Assembly: GCF_958295425.1 (NCBI RefSeq)
Contig: NC_081141.1
Location: 21,812,884-21,876,883, forward strand
Length of the DNA stretch: 64,000 nucleotides
DNA from: Solea solea
Lineage: Eukaryota; Chordata; Actinopteri; Pleuronectiformes; Soleidae
Reading direction: 5' to 3'
Shown: in pieces, positions 46,757 through 57,454 of the stretch
Position numbering within the stretch: the stretch's first letter is position 1
Layout of the letters: each line of letters opens with the position of its first letter
Program-made: the position numbers and the translations under genes
The notes under the pieces: model-generated
Databases searched by the model: none
The model's input: the letters and a program-made list of their open reading frames with translations, nothing else
Told to the model about the DNA's origin: nothing

Positions 46757-47617
46757 TTAAATCACATTGGCAGTCATGCAAACACCATCAACAATATGTC
46801 TTTTTCTTGTAAATGCTGTGTCATTCATATTTTCACCTTCTTCTGCTTCTAACGTGTCACCTGTCATTTCATAACGGTTCAGCATCACCATCTTTATCTG
46901 TCCCAGGAGGAGTGTTCCTTCCTTTCCTGTGTATAAAGTGGAACAACTGAGTTTCATACATGTTGGTTCAACCTCTGGTGTGGTCTGTGACTCTGGATCA
47001 TGTGTGGTTACCCAGGTTAGAGCGGACTGGAGGGGACCCGCGTCCCCCTCCAGTCTGGTCTGGAGCTGGGACAGTTGATTGCTCTTCTGCAGCAGCGTCA
47101 GGCCGTGCTGGTCGTCCAGTGTCGCCGCCTCTTTTCTCTGCTGGTCAACCTGCTCCTGTGCTTCTCTCTCCCTCTGCATCATTGAACTGTGACACACACA
47201 CAAACACACACTGAAGGTGCAGCACCACAATTAAACTTCACATGTCAAACATGTCAGAGAGATTTAAGCCACCTTGCCCGAGACAAGGAGCAACTACTGA
47301 TAACATCACACAAATTATTGCACTCTTAACATATAAAACCTGAAGAGCTGAAAGGTGCTACTTCACACAGTGAGGCTACTGTTAACATTAGGGCTGACTT
47401 GTGTAATAGTGTGTGAATGATTCTCTATGAGAAGACATGTTAGGTGTTCCTCTGTGTTTTCAGCTAATAGATGTTTCAGTAAATGTTTATATGATGTCAT
47501 CACATGTTAAAATGCTCACATTCACCACCTGCTCTGCGATGTGCTGGTGCACATGTGTCCGTTTCATCAGTTCTGCCTTCTCGCCTTTGTCCTGCCATTG
47601 TAAAAGAGATTCGTTGA
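46757..47617 (-). pseudogene. cfap73: CFAP73/CCDC42-family C-terminal exons, probably decayed
   Basis: Two blocks remain on the minus strand. Block 47617-47529 reads NESLLQWQDKGEKAELMKR and on to IAEQ, resembling the family's ESLLKFDKFLKENDAKR region, with an in-frame TGA just upstream. Block 47173-46757 reads REREAQEQVDQQRKEAATLD, coiled coil through LLQKSNQLSQLQTRLE, and later the hallmark LLLGQIKMVMLN, ending in TAA. They join in phase 0 through CAG borders. The middle coiled-coil segment expected between them is absent from the 355 bp separating the blocks. The usual W-x-x-W-x-x-I-x-x-TA segment before LLLGQIKM is replaced by unrelated sequence, and no N-terminal exons were found upstream. 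CFAP73 is an axonemal factor and neighbours IQCD/TPCN1 in human, which favours it over CCDC42. A divergent working gene is still possible. Confidence 0.5.
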
Positions 47618-47619
47618 CT

Positions 47620-49560
47620 CAAGGTTTAGAACTGAGAAACACGAAGAGAGAGAGAGCTGATAAGGCTTAATTAGCATTGTTTGAACTCATTTGAAAATGG
47701 TTTGAATATAAAATAATGGTGAATATAATAGACATGTATTGTTATCTACTATCAATTAACCTGACTAATTCAATTGAATTCTAGTCTGTAGTGTGTTCTT
47801 AAATCCAATTAGTCCCTATCTTAGTTGAACTCTTAAAACTATTATAGGTACTCACTCATCTTTGATGGACACTTTGGACTTAGAGCCCACTTTCTCTTTC
47901 TTCTTATCTGTCTGAACTACTTATATTTTCCCAAAAAATGTGTGATGTTTTTCCCACTTAAAGCTCAATAATCACACTAAATATCACACCTTTCCACAGT
48001 CGCATGACATTGCACGGACACACACCACGCCCCTCAGCTTACACTGGACTGAGAGACACAGATACACATGATGACACTTTTTAGTAAACATGTCAGTCTG
48101 TCATCAGCTGTGTGAAATTGTTAAGGCTGTACATCAGACCAAAGGATGATTGAGAAATGTGTGGAAATAAACTCCCGCTGACCTGTCAGTGGGTCATGCA
48201 ATGCAACCCAAACATAAGGATTTTGTCCTTTTTTTTAAAAAAAAGGGGGAATATTTATAGGATCTATATGATTCTAGATGTGTAGAAGAGACAGAGTCTC
48301 ACAGTTTCCTCTATTAAGTCAGTCAGGCAGTATAAATGTTGTGAATAGGACTGGCATCAGGGACGGTCTTCTTCAATGGAAAATTATGTCAATTTTGTGA
48401 ATTTGTAGCGGTGTATAGAAGCCAAATATGTTGTTATAATGTTGTGATTTAAAGTGTGATTTGCCCTGTGTGGTGTTGCTGTGCTGCCAGGCAGTAATGT
48501 TACTGCTGTGGTTAGGTGTTTGACCCAGAAGAGCTAAAGGTTTTTGACCGCTTGTGGTATTAATACGCTTGTCGTCATCCTGAAGTTTTTGTCGTTGGAA
48601 AGTGGAAATTCATTGACAACATTCACTCGCACTAAGGAATAAATGTCACTGTACAGCATCACCCGAATTGTGTCTGGACAACAAATGGAATGGTGGTAAC
48701 CAACAAAGTGAGGCACATCCACCAGGTTATTCCTGGGTCAAATACCTCAGTAGCTTTGTGTTACACAATACATATTATGAGTGGACACCAGTTTGATTGA
48801 CAGCTGGTATAGTCCAATAGTAGCCTGGTTGTCAGTGAGGCTTCAGAATTTCCAGTTACAAAACATCAACAAGGCATAGGTCAATTCACGATTCTGGAGG
48901 CTCGGGAGTTCAGATTCTTATGGATGGCATCACAACCAGTTTCCACTCAGCCAAGACGTTATTTGTCATACTGATAGCGCCAAAACAGCAGGCTCTGGAG
49001 GTCAGCACACTGCATTTCACAAAACATCACAACATTTACCAAAACACTACACTCTACAAAACACAAGGACACTTTACAAAAGTCTCCATCATCTAAAAAA
49101 AAAACAACACTACAACATTTCACAGATTGCAGATAGGCTAGAGAACAAACCCTTGTTTGTGCTTAGACAATTTTGTATTTTTATTTTTTGTTTACTTGAA
49201 ATGTGCCATCAGGGCCACTGTAGATCCAGTTAAGTTCAATGAAACTCGCATTATGGAGAATATTAGCAATAGCAGGACACTGCATGTGTACAGCTCAAGA
49301 ATGTTGTCATCACCTGAAGGTAGAGCTGTATAAGACATAAGAGTTAATGGTAAGTTGACATGTTACATGTTCACACAGGGAGCTGCAGGGACAGGTGGTG
49401 ACAGGGGGAAAGGTGGCATTAGCCCACTTAATGGAAATGCTGTGTGCTTCTATTTTTTGCATAACAATCATCAGGCGTGGCGAAGATGCTGATGCCGAGT
49501 GTGACAGTAGCACAACCAGAAAAAGGCATCTGATGTAAATGTGGTTTATGAATACATGCA
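47620..49560. other. Intergenic / upstream of cfap73 relic, no gene recognised
   Basis: No convincing exon is seen. A minus-strand stretch at 47,846-47,908 could read QTDKKKEKVGSKSKVSIKDE and is followed by a good donor GTGAGT, but it does not join in frame to the cfap73 blocks. A perfect 20-bp palindrome of CC, T8, A8, GG lies at 48227-48246. The stretch at about 49,010-49,110 is rich in ACAAAACAC-like words. Confidence 0.4.
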
Positions 49561-49765
49561 TTTATATGCACGCACGCACACACACACACACACACACACG
49601 GGATTAGAGGAAAAAAAGAACGGAAAAAGGAGCAAACGAAAGCCAGTGAAGGGGAAAAACAACAACACAGATAGCTGCAGGCAGAGATGCCGCCGTATCC
49701 ATTTTTGATGAGTGTATGAATGGCTTACTGAGTATGCACTCAAACACACACACACACACACAGAT
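49561..49765. repeat. CA-repeat pair
   Basis: CA microsatellites occur at 49,573-49,599 and 49,744-49,762, about 150 bp apart in non-coding sequence. Confidence 0.8.
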
Positions 49766-50334
49766 TACTATATTAATACTAATGGGATTATGCTATTATA
49801 TATAAAAAAAATCATGTTATGTCAGGTGACCGGCAAAGTGTAAGGTTGTGGAGATGGAGACATCACACTCATGTAAACACCGGCAGACCTTTTAACGTCC
49901 GAGGAGGACAAGGAGAGGAAGATAAGTCCAAGTGTGTCATGGCAGACACAAAATGCACGAGGAAGATAATAAATACGGGCAGCAATGTTCATCTATGTCA
50001 TTATTAACCCCAGAGTAACTTGTTTAAACCATTAAATGTTGCCTATAAGTTGTGCGTATATAGTATTGTTTCAGTGCATTAGTAAATTACCCTCTCTTTA
50101 CAGTAAGTGGCATTTAATCAAACTCAATTACAGTGCATCATGTAATCGAGGAGTGACTTTTTGTATCATTTACCGTAGTTCAAATCTATCTCCCACTGGG
50201 TTCATATAGTTCTGTGGTTTTGAATGCAGCCATGGGCTGTGGTCGTGGTGTTGAAGAAGCTCATGTCTAATGTGTGATCACGGCTCACAGTCAAACACCA
50301 CACTGACCTCAGGACTCTGCCGCTCACCTGTGAA

Positions 50335-50575
50335 ATCATCCATTCCCTCACTCCTCCACATCTTTTCGAACGGCTGCACGTTAACATTCTCAGGTCTTCT
50401 TCTTTCATTCACCTCACTATGCCACCTGCCCGATTGACAACCGGGGAGCCAGTGTCTTCAGATGATCACTGATGAACTCCCTCCTATCAGACATCTGTAA
50501 ACTTCACTCTCTCAAATCAATCATCTCCAAACACATCTGTTTAAAATGTTAATACTATTTTATACTTTGTAAACA
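50335..50575 (+). pseudogene. LINE reverse-transcriptase ORF tail, relic
   Basis: The plus strand reads NSLLSDICKLHSLKSIISKH followed by ICLK at about 50,474-50,550. This is a decayed version of the WNSLPxDIRxxxSLxxFKxxLKTHLF ending of fish L2/Rex-type non-LTR retrotransposons. Upstream traces are interrupted by stops. The family assignment rests on this short motif only. Confidence 0.5.
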
Positions 50576-50831
50576 TTTGTTAATTTTCTTTCCTATGTAG
50601 TTTGGTCAGGAAGGGGCCTGTCAGCTGGAAAAAAAGGCAGTGATATTTCACAGCATTTCAAAGTAAAAGTGTTTGTTTTCATATGGAATGACACATACTC
50701 GACAATAAACAACATATTTATGATGCAAAATTAATCTATAAATAACAACAATAGACATAAATAAAACACTTAGATAAGTAATAACACATGGACAACTGCA
50801 ATTAAAACACTATATATACTATATATATATA

Positions 50832-51056
50832 TCATTTAATGTTGAATGTGTTGCATATTGTGATATACGTAACGTAATGTAATGTTTTACTATGATCAAA
50901 ATATAATATTGTGAAATGTTGATGCCAACTGCTAACAAAAGAACACATGTGCCAACGCATGCTCACTAGAACTTCATAAAAATATTTGGCGGGGGCCACA
51001 TGAAATTGATTGGGGAGCCACATGAGGCCTGCAGGCCGCAAGTTTGTCACCTAACT
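50832..51056 (-). mobile_element. Fragment of CCACATGAAATTGAT repeat (hAT-like MITE)
   Basis: The phrase GGGGGCCACATGAAATTGAT, followed by GGGGAGCCACATGAGGCCTG and CAGGCCGCAAGTTTGTCACC, is the reverse complement of the left part of the element at 62,124-62,452. The other end is not clear. Confidence 0.5.
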
Positions 51057-51114
51057 TACCTTTACTTACGGTAAAGTGTATAATACTTATTGGTTTGGTT
51101 TTAGTTTTACTGCT

Positions 51115-51325
51115 CTACAACACACACACACACACGTTTGTGCATTGTCCATAGTGAGGACACTCATAACTACACTTAACCCTTACCTTTACCCTAAACC
51201 TAAAATCAAGTCTTATCCCTTAAAATGCCCTTTAAGGGTCATAGAACATGTGGACCGGCCAAAATCTCTTTTTGTTGGTCCTCACAAAGATACCCATACA
51301 AGCACACACACACACAGTTGAGTGA
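51115..51325. repeat. Composite CA / TTAACCC-like / GTCCTCAC repeat, copy 1
   Basis: A CA repeat (51,120-51,135) is followed by ACTTAACCCTTACC and TACCCTAAACCTAAA tracts, then GGACCGGCCAAAATCTC and TTGGTCCTCACAAAGATACC, then CA again. The same order recurs at 61,945, 62,453 and in part at 52,500 and 63,700. Confidence 0.65.
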
Positions 51326-51585
51326 ACAGGTAGCAAACATTTAGACATCCATAATTAAAGGTCAACAGTGTGATGCAAACAGATATTGAGGGGAAGTCTG
51401 TGTTTATGCTAATGCCTTGTCAGACAGAGAGGCCACTGACTCTCTGACACCATCTATTAATAATGAGACAAGATCATAAAAGTGCTCTTGGTAAGAACCA
51501 AACAATGCCGCTCCTGGCAAACAATGGGCTATAAAACGGGGCTGCGTGTGCCTGCAGTGTTTGGAGGAGTGTGGGGCTGGGGGAT

Positions 51586-51608
51586 GGGGGGGGGGGGGGG
51601 GGGGGGGG
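51586..51608 (+). repeat. Uninterrupted run of 23 G
   Basis: 23 consecutive G follow GGGGCTGGGGGAT. On either strand this is a strong G-quadruplex / i-motif candidate and a likely site of length polymorphism. Reading frames across it give poly-glycine or poly-proline and are not genes. Confidence 0.95.
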
Positions 51609-52204
51609 TGTTGTATGAAAGGATTTGTTTGTTTATTGATGTTTGTGTTTGTCTCACAGCAGTGGTCTTGTCTGTCCTGTTTGCAAACATGTGTGTACAT
51701 GAGTGGGGGGACAAGTCTGCGGGAAGATGCAGTCAGCTGAGATGCAGAGACAGCCGAGGCACAGTGGCACAAACAAAAGCCACAAAGTAATAAAAGAAAT
51801 AAAAGAAAAACTTGAAAAATGCGATTAATGAAGAACAATGTTTTGATCGTGGACATTTCTGGGTGAAGACAGTGTCCACATAATCTACTGTTAAACAATA
51901 TAGTTTACTTTTTTTTTTCTTGTACAACTGACAAAACAGAGGGTTCTACAAAAACACAGTAACATGAACACCAAGCCACGGTCCCGTCCTGGCCACAGGC
52001 ACAATCGTGACCTGACAATCTTGCTTTATTCAAAAATGGGAGACTGTGAGGTGCGGCGGTCGGACTGTACTGTGAGCAAATGAGCAGAGCAGCGAAGTGA
52101 CGTCCGGCTGTTAGTGATATCATTATGCTGTGTGTCCTGTGTCTGGACAGGGGACGTGGACTGAGGTCAGAGGGCGTGGGGTGTAATCTCTGGATTGAAT
52201 AGGT

Positions 52205-52690
52205 TAGTGTGTGTGTGTGTGTGTACTTAAATTATTGTTTATATCTTTCCTAATATAGGCAAAACCTCATTAGGAAAGTTTAGGGCTAAATTTGGGCAAA
52301 TTTAAATATGGTTATGTTAAGGTTAGGGTTAGGCATTAACTGGTTATGATTAAGATTAGGTAAGAGGCTTTGTTTAGGCTGTCAAAATGAATAGAAGTCA
52401 GTCCAGGGTCCTTAGAAGAACAGCTGAGCCAACCTGTGTGTGTGCACATGCATTGTTACCTCTTTAGAACGTTTTTTGACACAAAAACTGACCTTGTCAG
52501 GACCAGACGTCCTCGTTGAGACGAAAGCCTGGTCCTAATGAGGCACAACCTCATTTCTGAAGCTCTATTTAAGGTTAGATTTTGGTATGGTTAAGGTTAG
52601 GGTTAAGGTGTCCCTGTCCTATATTAAGTGAAGTCAGTCACATGTCCTAACAAGAATACCTACACCAACCTGTGTGTGTGTGTGTGTGTG
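52205..52690. repeat. TG-repeat and GGTTAGGGTTAGG-rich stretch
   Basis: TG repeats at 52,209-52,225 and 52,673-52,690 flank sequence containing GTTAAGGTTAGGGTTAGGCA and TTAAGGTTAGGGTTAAGG, short runs resembling vertebrate telomere repeats, and the phrase GTCAGGACCAGACGTCCTC. It is related to the composite repeat at 51,115 in the opposite orientation. Confidence 0.6.
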
Positions 52691-52959
52691 CACATGTCTC
52701 CGTCTTGCTAATTGTGCGTCTTTGTCTCCAAGAGTGTGCATTTGTGTGTGTGTGGGATTAGCATGCCTCTCCAGTCCTCTGGCTGTAATCAGACGGGACA
52801 TTGGCTCCATGACGGCCCGCAGCCCCCACCACCACCCACTGCGGCAGCGTCTCTATCCCTTTCACCCTGTCCTGTGTTTGGCTGCTGGTCTTGGGACCTG
52901 GGCAGTATGTTAAGAGTTAAAACAATTATTCTGGCTCACATCACATTGTCCTTTTAAAA

Positions 52960-54984
52960 AAAAAAAAAAACAAGCTTCCACTGGAAAGAATGACAAGAAA
53001 ATGGGGGAAGACAAAAGTCCTCAATTTGACCTGATCCTGTGGGATGTAACTACTGTTGTGTAACACAATATTCTATATTTCAGTTTCTTAAGGTGCTTTA
53101 TGTGAGACGTTTATCATGTTAAGACATGAAATTAGATATAGATATTGAGGAAACATACTGGCCTCGCTGATAACAATGATACAGTCAGTTTATTCCCAAA
53201 ATAAACTTTCATTTGGAGGCCACAAACTCATACAATACTTGGTATCGGTAGAATGAGCAGCCAGCTGCTAAATCTTGGAAATACTGAGCAACACTGGACC
53301 TAAAAAGCCTTGTTACCCTTCTCAAAAACGTCTCAACCAAAGTGGAAGGAGATGAGAGAGTCTGCAGTGTAGGTGCGTTGAGCGATAAACAGCTGAACGT
53401 TGAGAGAAAGTTAACAAGGTGGAAACTTTTTCCCAGATGGGAAAGCATCATTTAAAGCCTCTGCTAAGGTTAGCTCATGCTCTCTCTCCCACTTTGTCAG
53501 TGGACATTTAACACTACAATTAACTAAAAAAGCATCTTTTTTCCTTATTTTCAGAAAGTCTGTCAAACTTTTTAAGGTTGCTGTTGTGCATATTCTACAT
53601 ATTTCCCCTTCAAATGAAGGAGGAGATGATACATGAGATTCTGAAGGACCAGATTACAGTTTACAGTATATTTCTATTCTTCAAAAGTGGCTCTAAGTTG
53701 TTGAATTGTTCTAAAAGTGAGAGAGGAATGACGAGGCAGCTCCAGCGGGGGTGACAGTTTGAGGGTCGTCAGATAAACAGCCATCACTGATCAGGTTAGT
53801 CTGAGCCCGCTGACCCTGCACTGGCCTGTCTGCTGTTAGTTTGACCCTTGACCTTTCTCTTTGTCTCACAGATGCAACATGCAGGACAACCCAAGCTCAC
53901 CCCCACCCCCCCACTCCCAGTAACACACACTTACTTGGCCTCTTATCCTTGACAGCTCTTACGCTCATATTAAGATGTACTTCAGTGATTTCGGGGCTGT
54001 TTCAGCCATAAACTCTCATTTAGGGGGAAATTAGCTTGGGCCCGAGTCTTGTTACTATACTGTGCTTAACAGCATTAGACCATTCTTGTGGCTTTTAAAT
54101 AACAGCGAGGATGGATAGTGCCATTCAAATAAACCTCCGCCATCCTACTTTCTTGCATCACATGTAATGGCAAAGCATTCATTGTTTTACGTAATTGTAC
54201 TGCCATTGTGCTGTCCTTTTAGTGTACAGAGGTTACTGATTCTAATTACAGATACTTATGGTTCAGTGTATTAAGATGTGCTGACAAAAATGGTTTTATG
54301 CATCCATCAAATCTTTTTGCAATGATCTCCACTCAGCTTTGGTCACATATTGGAGCTTCTGAAAATTCATCATAAAAAGAAAAAAAATATTATACCGTAT
54401 AACCACGGTATAATAAAAAACATGGTAATATTACATGTGCTAATATTTTGTGATAGGGCAGTAATATCATTGTAATACAATATGATTTATTCAGTACGTT
54501 TACATGAAAAAATATTGTTTAAGTCCAATTAAAACTGGACTTTTAAAAAGCATGAAAACATGTTAGTCTGACTTTAGTACAGTTTCAGTTGGTCTAGCAT
54601 GTTGTCATGCATTAGAAAGCCGAGCTACTACTGCATGTATACGTTCAATTCGAGCCAAGCTTGCCCTGCAAATCCGTCCAACTGCACCCAAAGTCATTTA
54701 GGAAAACACGCTTCAAAGCACATCCACTGAGAGGTGAGTGAACATGTTTTTCCAGTGCTGTGTTTTCCTGAGTGGCTGGAGCTGCAGTTGGATCCTTCTA
54801 AGCTTGTGATGTTCTGCGTGTTCCCCACAGCTCCCATCTCTGGCTAGAACATACCTGGACATGATCGAAGAAGAATTTCAATTCAAATCCGATATGTTGT
54901 TTTGGACCGACAAAGACTGAAGTTATTGCCAGAGTGGAGCTGAGGAACGTTGACAGGTAAATTAAATTAATTAAACATTCAAAT
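52960..54984. other. Gene-free sequence between cfap73 relic and tbx5
   Basis: No exon or classified repeat was recognised. Items of note: a DR1-type nuclear-receptor site at 53842-53854 (minus strand AGGTCAAGGGTCA); a repeat-free block at 53,940-54,260 that could be conserved non-coding sequence; and a hairpin of TTATACCGT/ACGGTATAA at 54390-54413. Any regulatory role toward tbx5 is inference. Confidence 0.35.
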
Positions 54985-55030
54985 TCACCTTATCTCTTGC
55001 TCTAGAGTCACCTTATCTCTTGCTCTATCA
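54985..55030. repeat. 23-bp tandem duplication containing two GATA motifs
   Basis: TCACCTTATCTCTTGCTCTA is repeated twice with a 23-bp period. Each copy carries CTTATCT (AGATAAG on the minus strand), at 54989-54995 and 55012-55018. Confidence 0.85.
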
Positions 55031-56316
55031 TAATTGAATGTCACTATACCAGTGTGTGATGTACATGTAAGGAAGAGGAGGAGGATGAGGGAGCAAATTA
55101 TCTTATTGGGAATAAATCTGCCTCCTGTGAAAAGTCTGTACCTGACTTTGCTCGACCTATTTATTTACACGTTTTTTTGGCGATAAACGTGTTACTTCAA
55201 GAGCTCAATATTTTCCCAGGTGGTGCTTGGTATAAAAGGTTTGAAAACCACTGAGTTAATAAACGGCAAGGAGAGCGGAAACTGCAAAATACTGAGAAGC
55301 TGAAAGCGGGTGACCCCTAGTGGAGTGGAGGTGAACACCCCTCTGTCAATAAATCGATTCCTCCCAGTGCATGAACATTGAAATTTACGAATTATTATTA
55401 TCATTACAGAGCTATTACTCTGTGATTACTATAGAAATAATACTATATTACTTTAATATTACAAAATAATTATGATACTATTACCATAATGTTACTGTAA
55501 TGAAATGTGATGCTGCTGAAAAAATACAGATAAAGCTCCGCTTTCTATCAGGATATTAAAATTGAACATATCCAGGCTTCCTCTACTCTCAGGGGATTTC
55601 CAGTGTAGTGGTAGTTTTTACTTACTAGTCAGGAAGGAATAAGCTGTCGCCATTTACTCCCACAGAGACAGAGCACCATCAGACCCATAGAGACGAACCA
55701 TAATCAACTTTACCAATTACACTCCATCTCAGACCACTTATTCCGCATAGAATGGTATCACTAATGCTGGACATCACACAAGTGCCTCTCAGAGTTCTAC
55801 GCAAGACTCCAAGCAAGTACACATTTATTTATTCAAACTGATATACTTCAGCCTAATGAAATGAGCCTACAATAATTCTTTCATGTCTTTAAAAAAAGAT
55901 TGAAAAAGAAATTGCTCTGTAGGTCTTTGCAGTAGCTAAGACCACCGCCCCCCCACGCATCCCTGGTTAGTGGCTTAACAACAACAACAAAAAATCAGGT
56001 CTGCAGGCAAAATAAGTGACATTTAAAAATGTCAATCTTCTCTTCCTTTACAAATGTGATGCTTCATGTGTGCTCAGGACAAAGATGTGAGTATGTTGCT
56101 GTCTGAGCGCAGTCACAGACATGAGAGTCTGGATAAGGGTGAGAAAAGGAGACAGAAGTGACCTGGTGGAGGGTTTAGTTGTGTGTGTGTGTGTGTCAGG
56201 GTGGGGGTGGTTGGTTGTCAGGGAGATAATGATAAGCACAACTTCAGCTCTTTGATCACAAAGCTTCATCCATCTACTGTCCAAGCAGTGTGTCTGAGAA
56301 AGTCCTCCACAGATGG

Positions 56317-56386
<70 letters not shown>

Positions 56387-57449
56387 TACAGACTGTGGTA
56401 AATATTGCTTTACCACTTTACCCAGAGCTGCAAACTCTCAGCCACACAGGTCAAACTCTGTTACTGTACAAGCCAACATAGAGTGATGCAAATCCATCTT
56501 CCGAGCAAGAGGCCCTGGTGCTCTCACTCTCTCTCCCCCTCTTTTTTCTTTTCTCCTCCGTCTTCGCTCTGGCCTGATTTCGTCGAGAGACGAGGGGTTA
56601 AGGAGGAACAGACTCTCTGAAGAGCTGCCTGCTTAACCTCCGACCTCATGGCGTATGAGAAAGAGCGAGAGAGAGAGAAAGGAAGAAAGAGGAGGGGGGG
56701 GGGGAAACGACAACCAGACATATGACCACGCAATTAATTGCAAACTCGCCGGATTAGAAGTTCAGCAATCCAACAATCTTTGGTAATAAATCTGTCTCAC
56801 TTCTCTCTGTTCTTTCACAGTTGTAAACTCCGAGCAGGTGTAAGGTGTAAGAGGTTAACTCTGCCGAGAGAGACGTAGAAACGCGAGATGCCACGAGACA
56901 GGATGGCAGTTTAGAGAGAGGGAGGACCACCAACACTCCCCCCCCCCCACCACGCTACCCTTCTTTGTCTTCTATCCCAGCAGACCCCTCCTCTTTGTGG
57001 GCAGCAGGTTGACAGTGAGGGGGTCCAGCTGGCGAGGGGGCCAACGATGGCAAACAACCTGTCAAAGATAAGAGCGGGCGGACAAGGTATGCACAGCACC
57101 CACGCTGCTCGGGAGGCGTTGGGGAATTCACCGCTAAGTGGGACAGTTGGAGACAGTAGAGTTACGTACACTTGACAAAACAGAATAGTTACACATTTAC
57201 ACAATACTTTCTGCATGGTTGAAGGTGATTGCTGGCAACTTACGGGAGAAAGCGGCTTTGTTATCAGGTCGCCACATATTCATACGTGCATTGAAACTGA
57301 TAAACTGCACGGCACTTTAAAGAGTTTCCACTCCCAAGGAGCCCAATGTGCTTTAAATACCTCACGAGGAATGTTAATCAGTTTGCCCCCCACTCTGTTT
57401 GTTGCCTAATAACGACAGAAGAACAATGAGGAGGAAACTACCACCAACA
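55031..57449. other. Non-coding interval downstream of tbx5
   Basis: Mixed single-copy sequence with no exon recognised. It includes an AT-rich tract around 55,380-55,510, the long CA repeat at 56,321, polypurine GAGA/GGAAAG and G-rich sequence at 56,660-56,705, and a C-rich run at 56,938-56,950. An AGATAAG motif lies at 57066-57072 in a GC-rich stretch. Confidence 0.35.
56321..56384 (+). repeat. (CA)32 microsatellite
   Basis: 32 perfect CA repeats, the longest perfect dinucleotide run in the window. Reading frames across it give alternating Thr/His or Val/Cys and are not genes. Confidence 0.97.
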
Positions 57450-57454
57450 GAGTT

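Noticed and set aside
51404..51898. 164-residue minus-strand frame with a poly-proline run
   Set aside because: It owes its length to the G23 run and low-complexity sequence. No domain or splice context supports it.
53209..53451. 80-residue minus-strand frame
   Set aside because: No recognisable motif, no clear splice context, and isolated in gene-free sequence.
56183..56481. Thr-His repeat frames around 56.3 kb
   Set aside because: Translation of the (CA)32 microsatellite.
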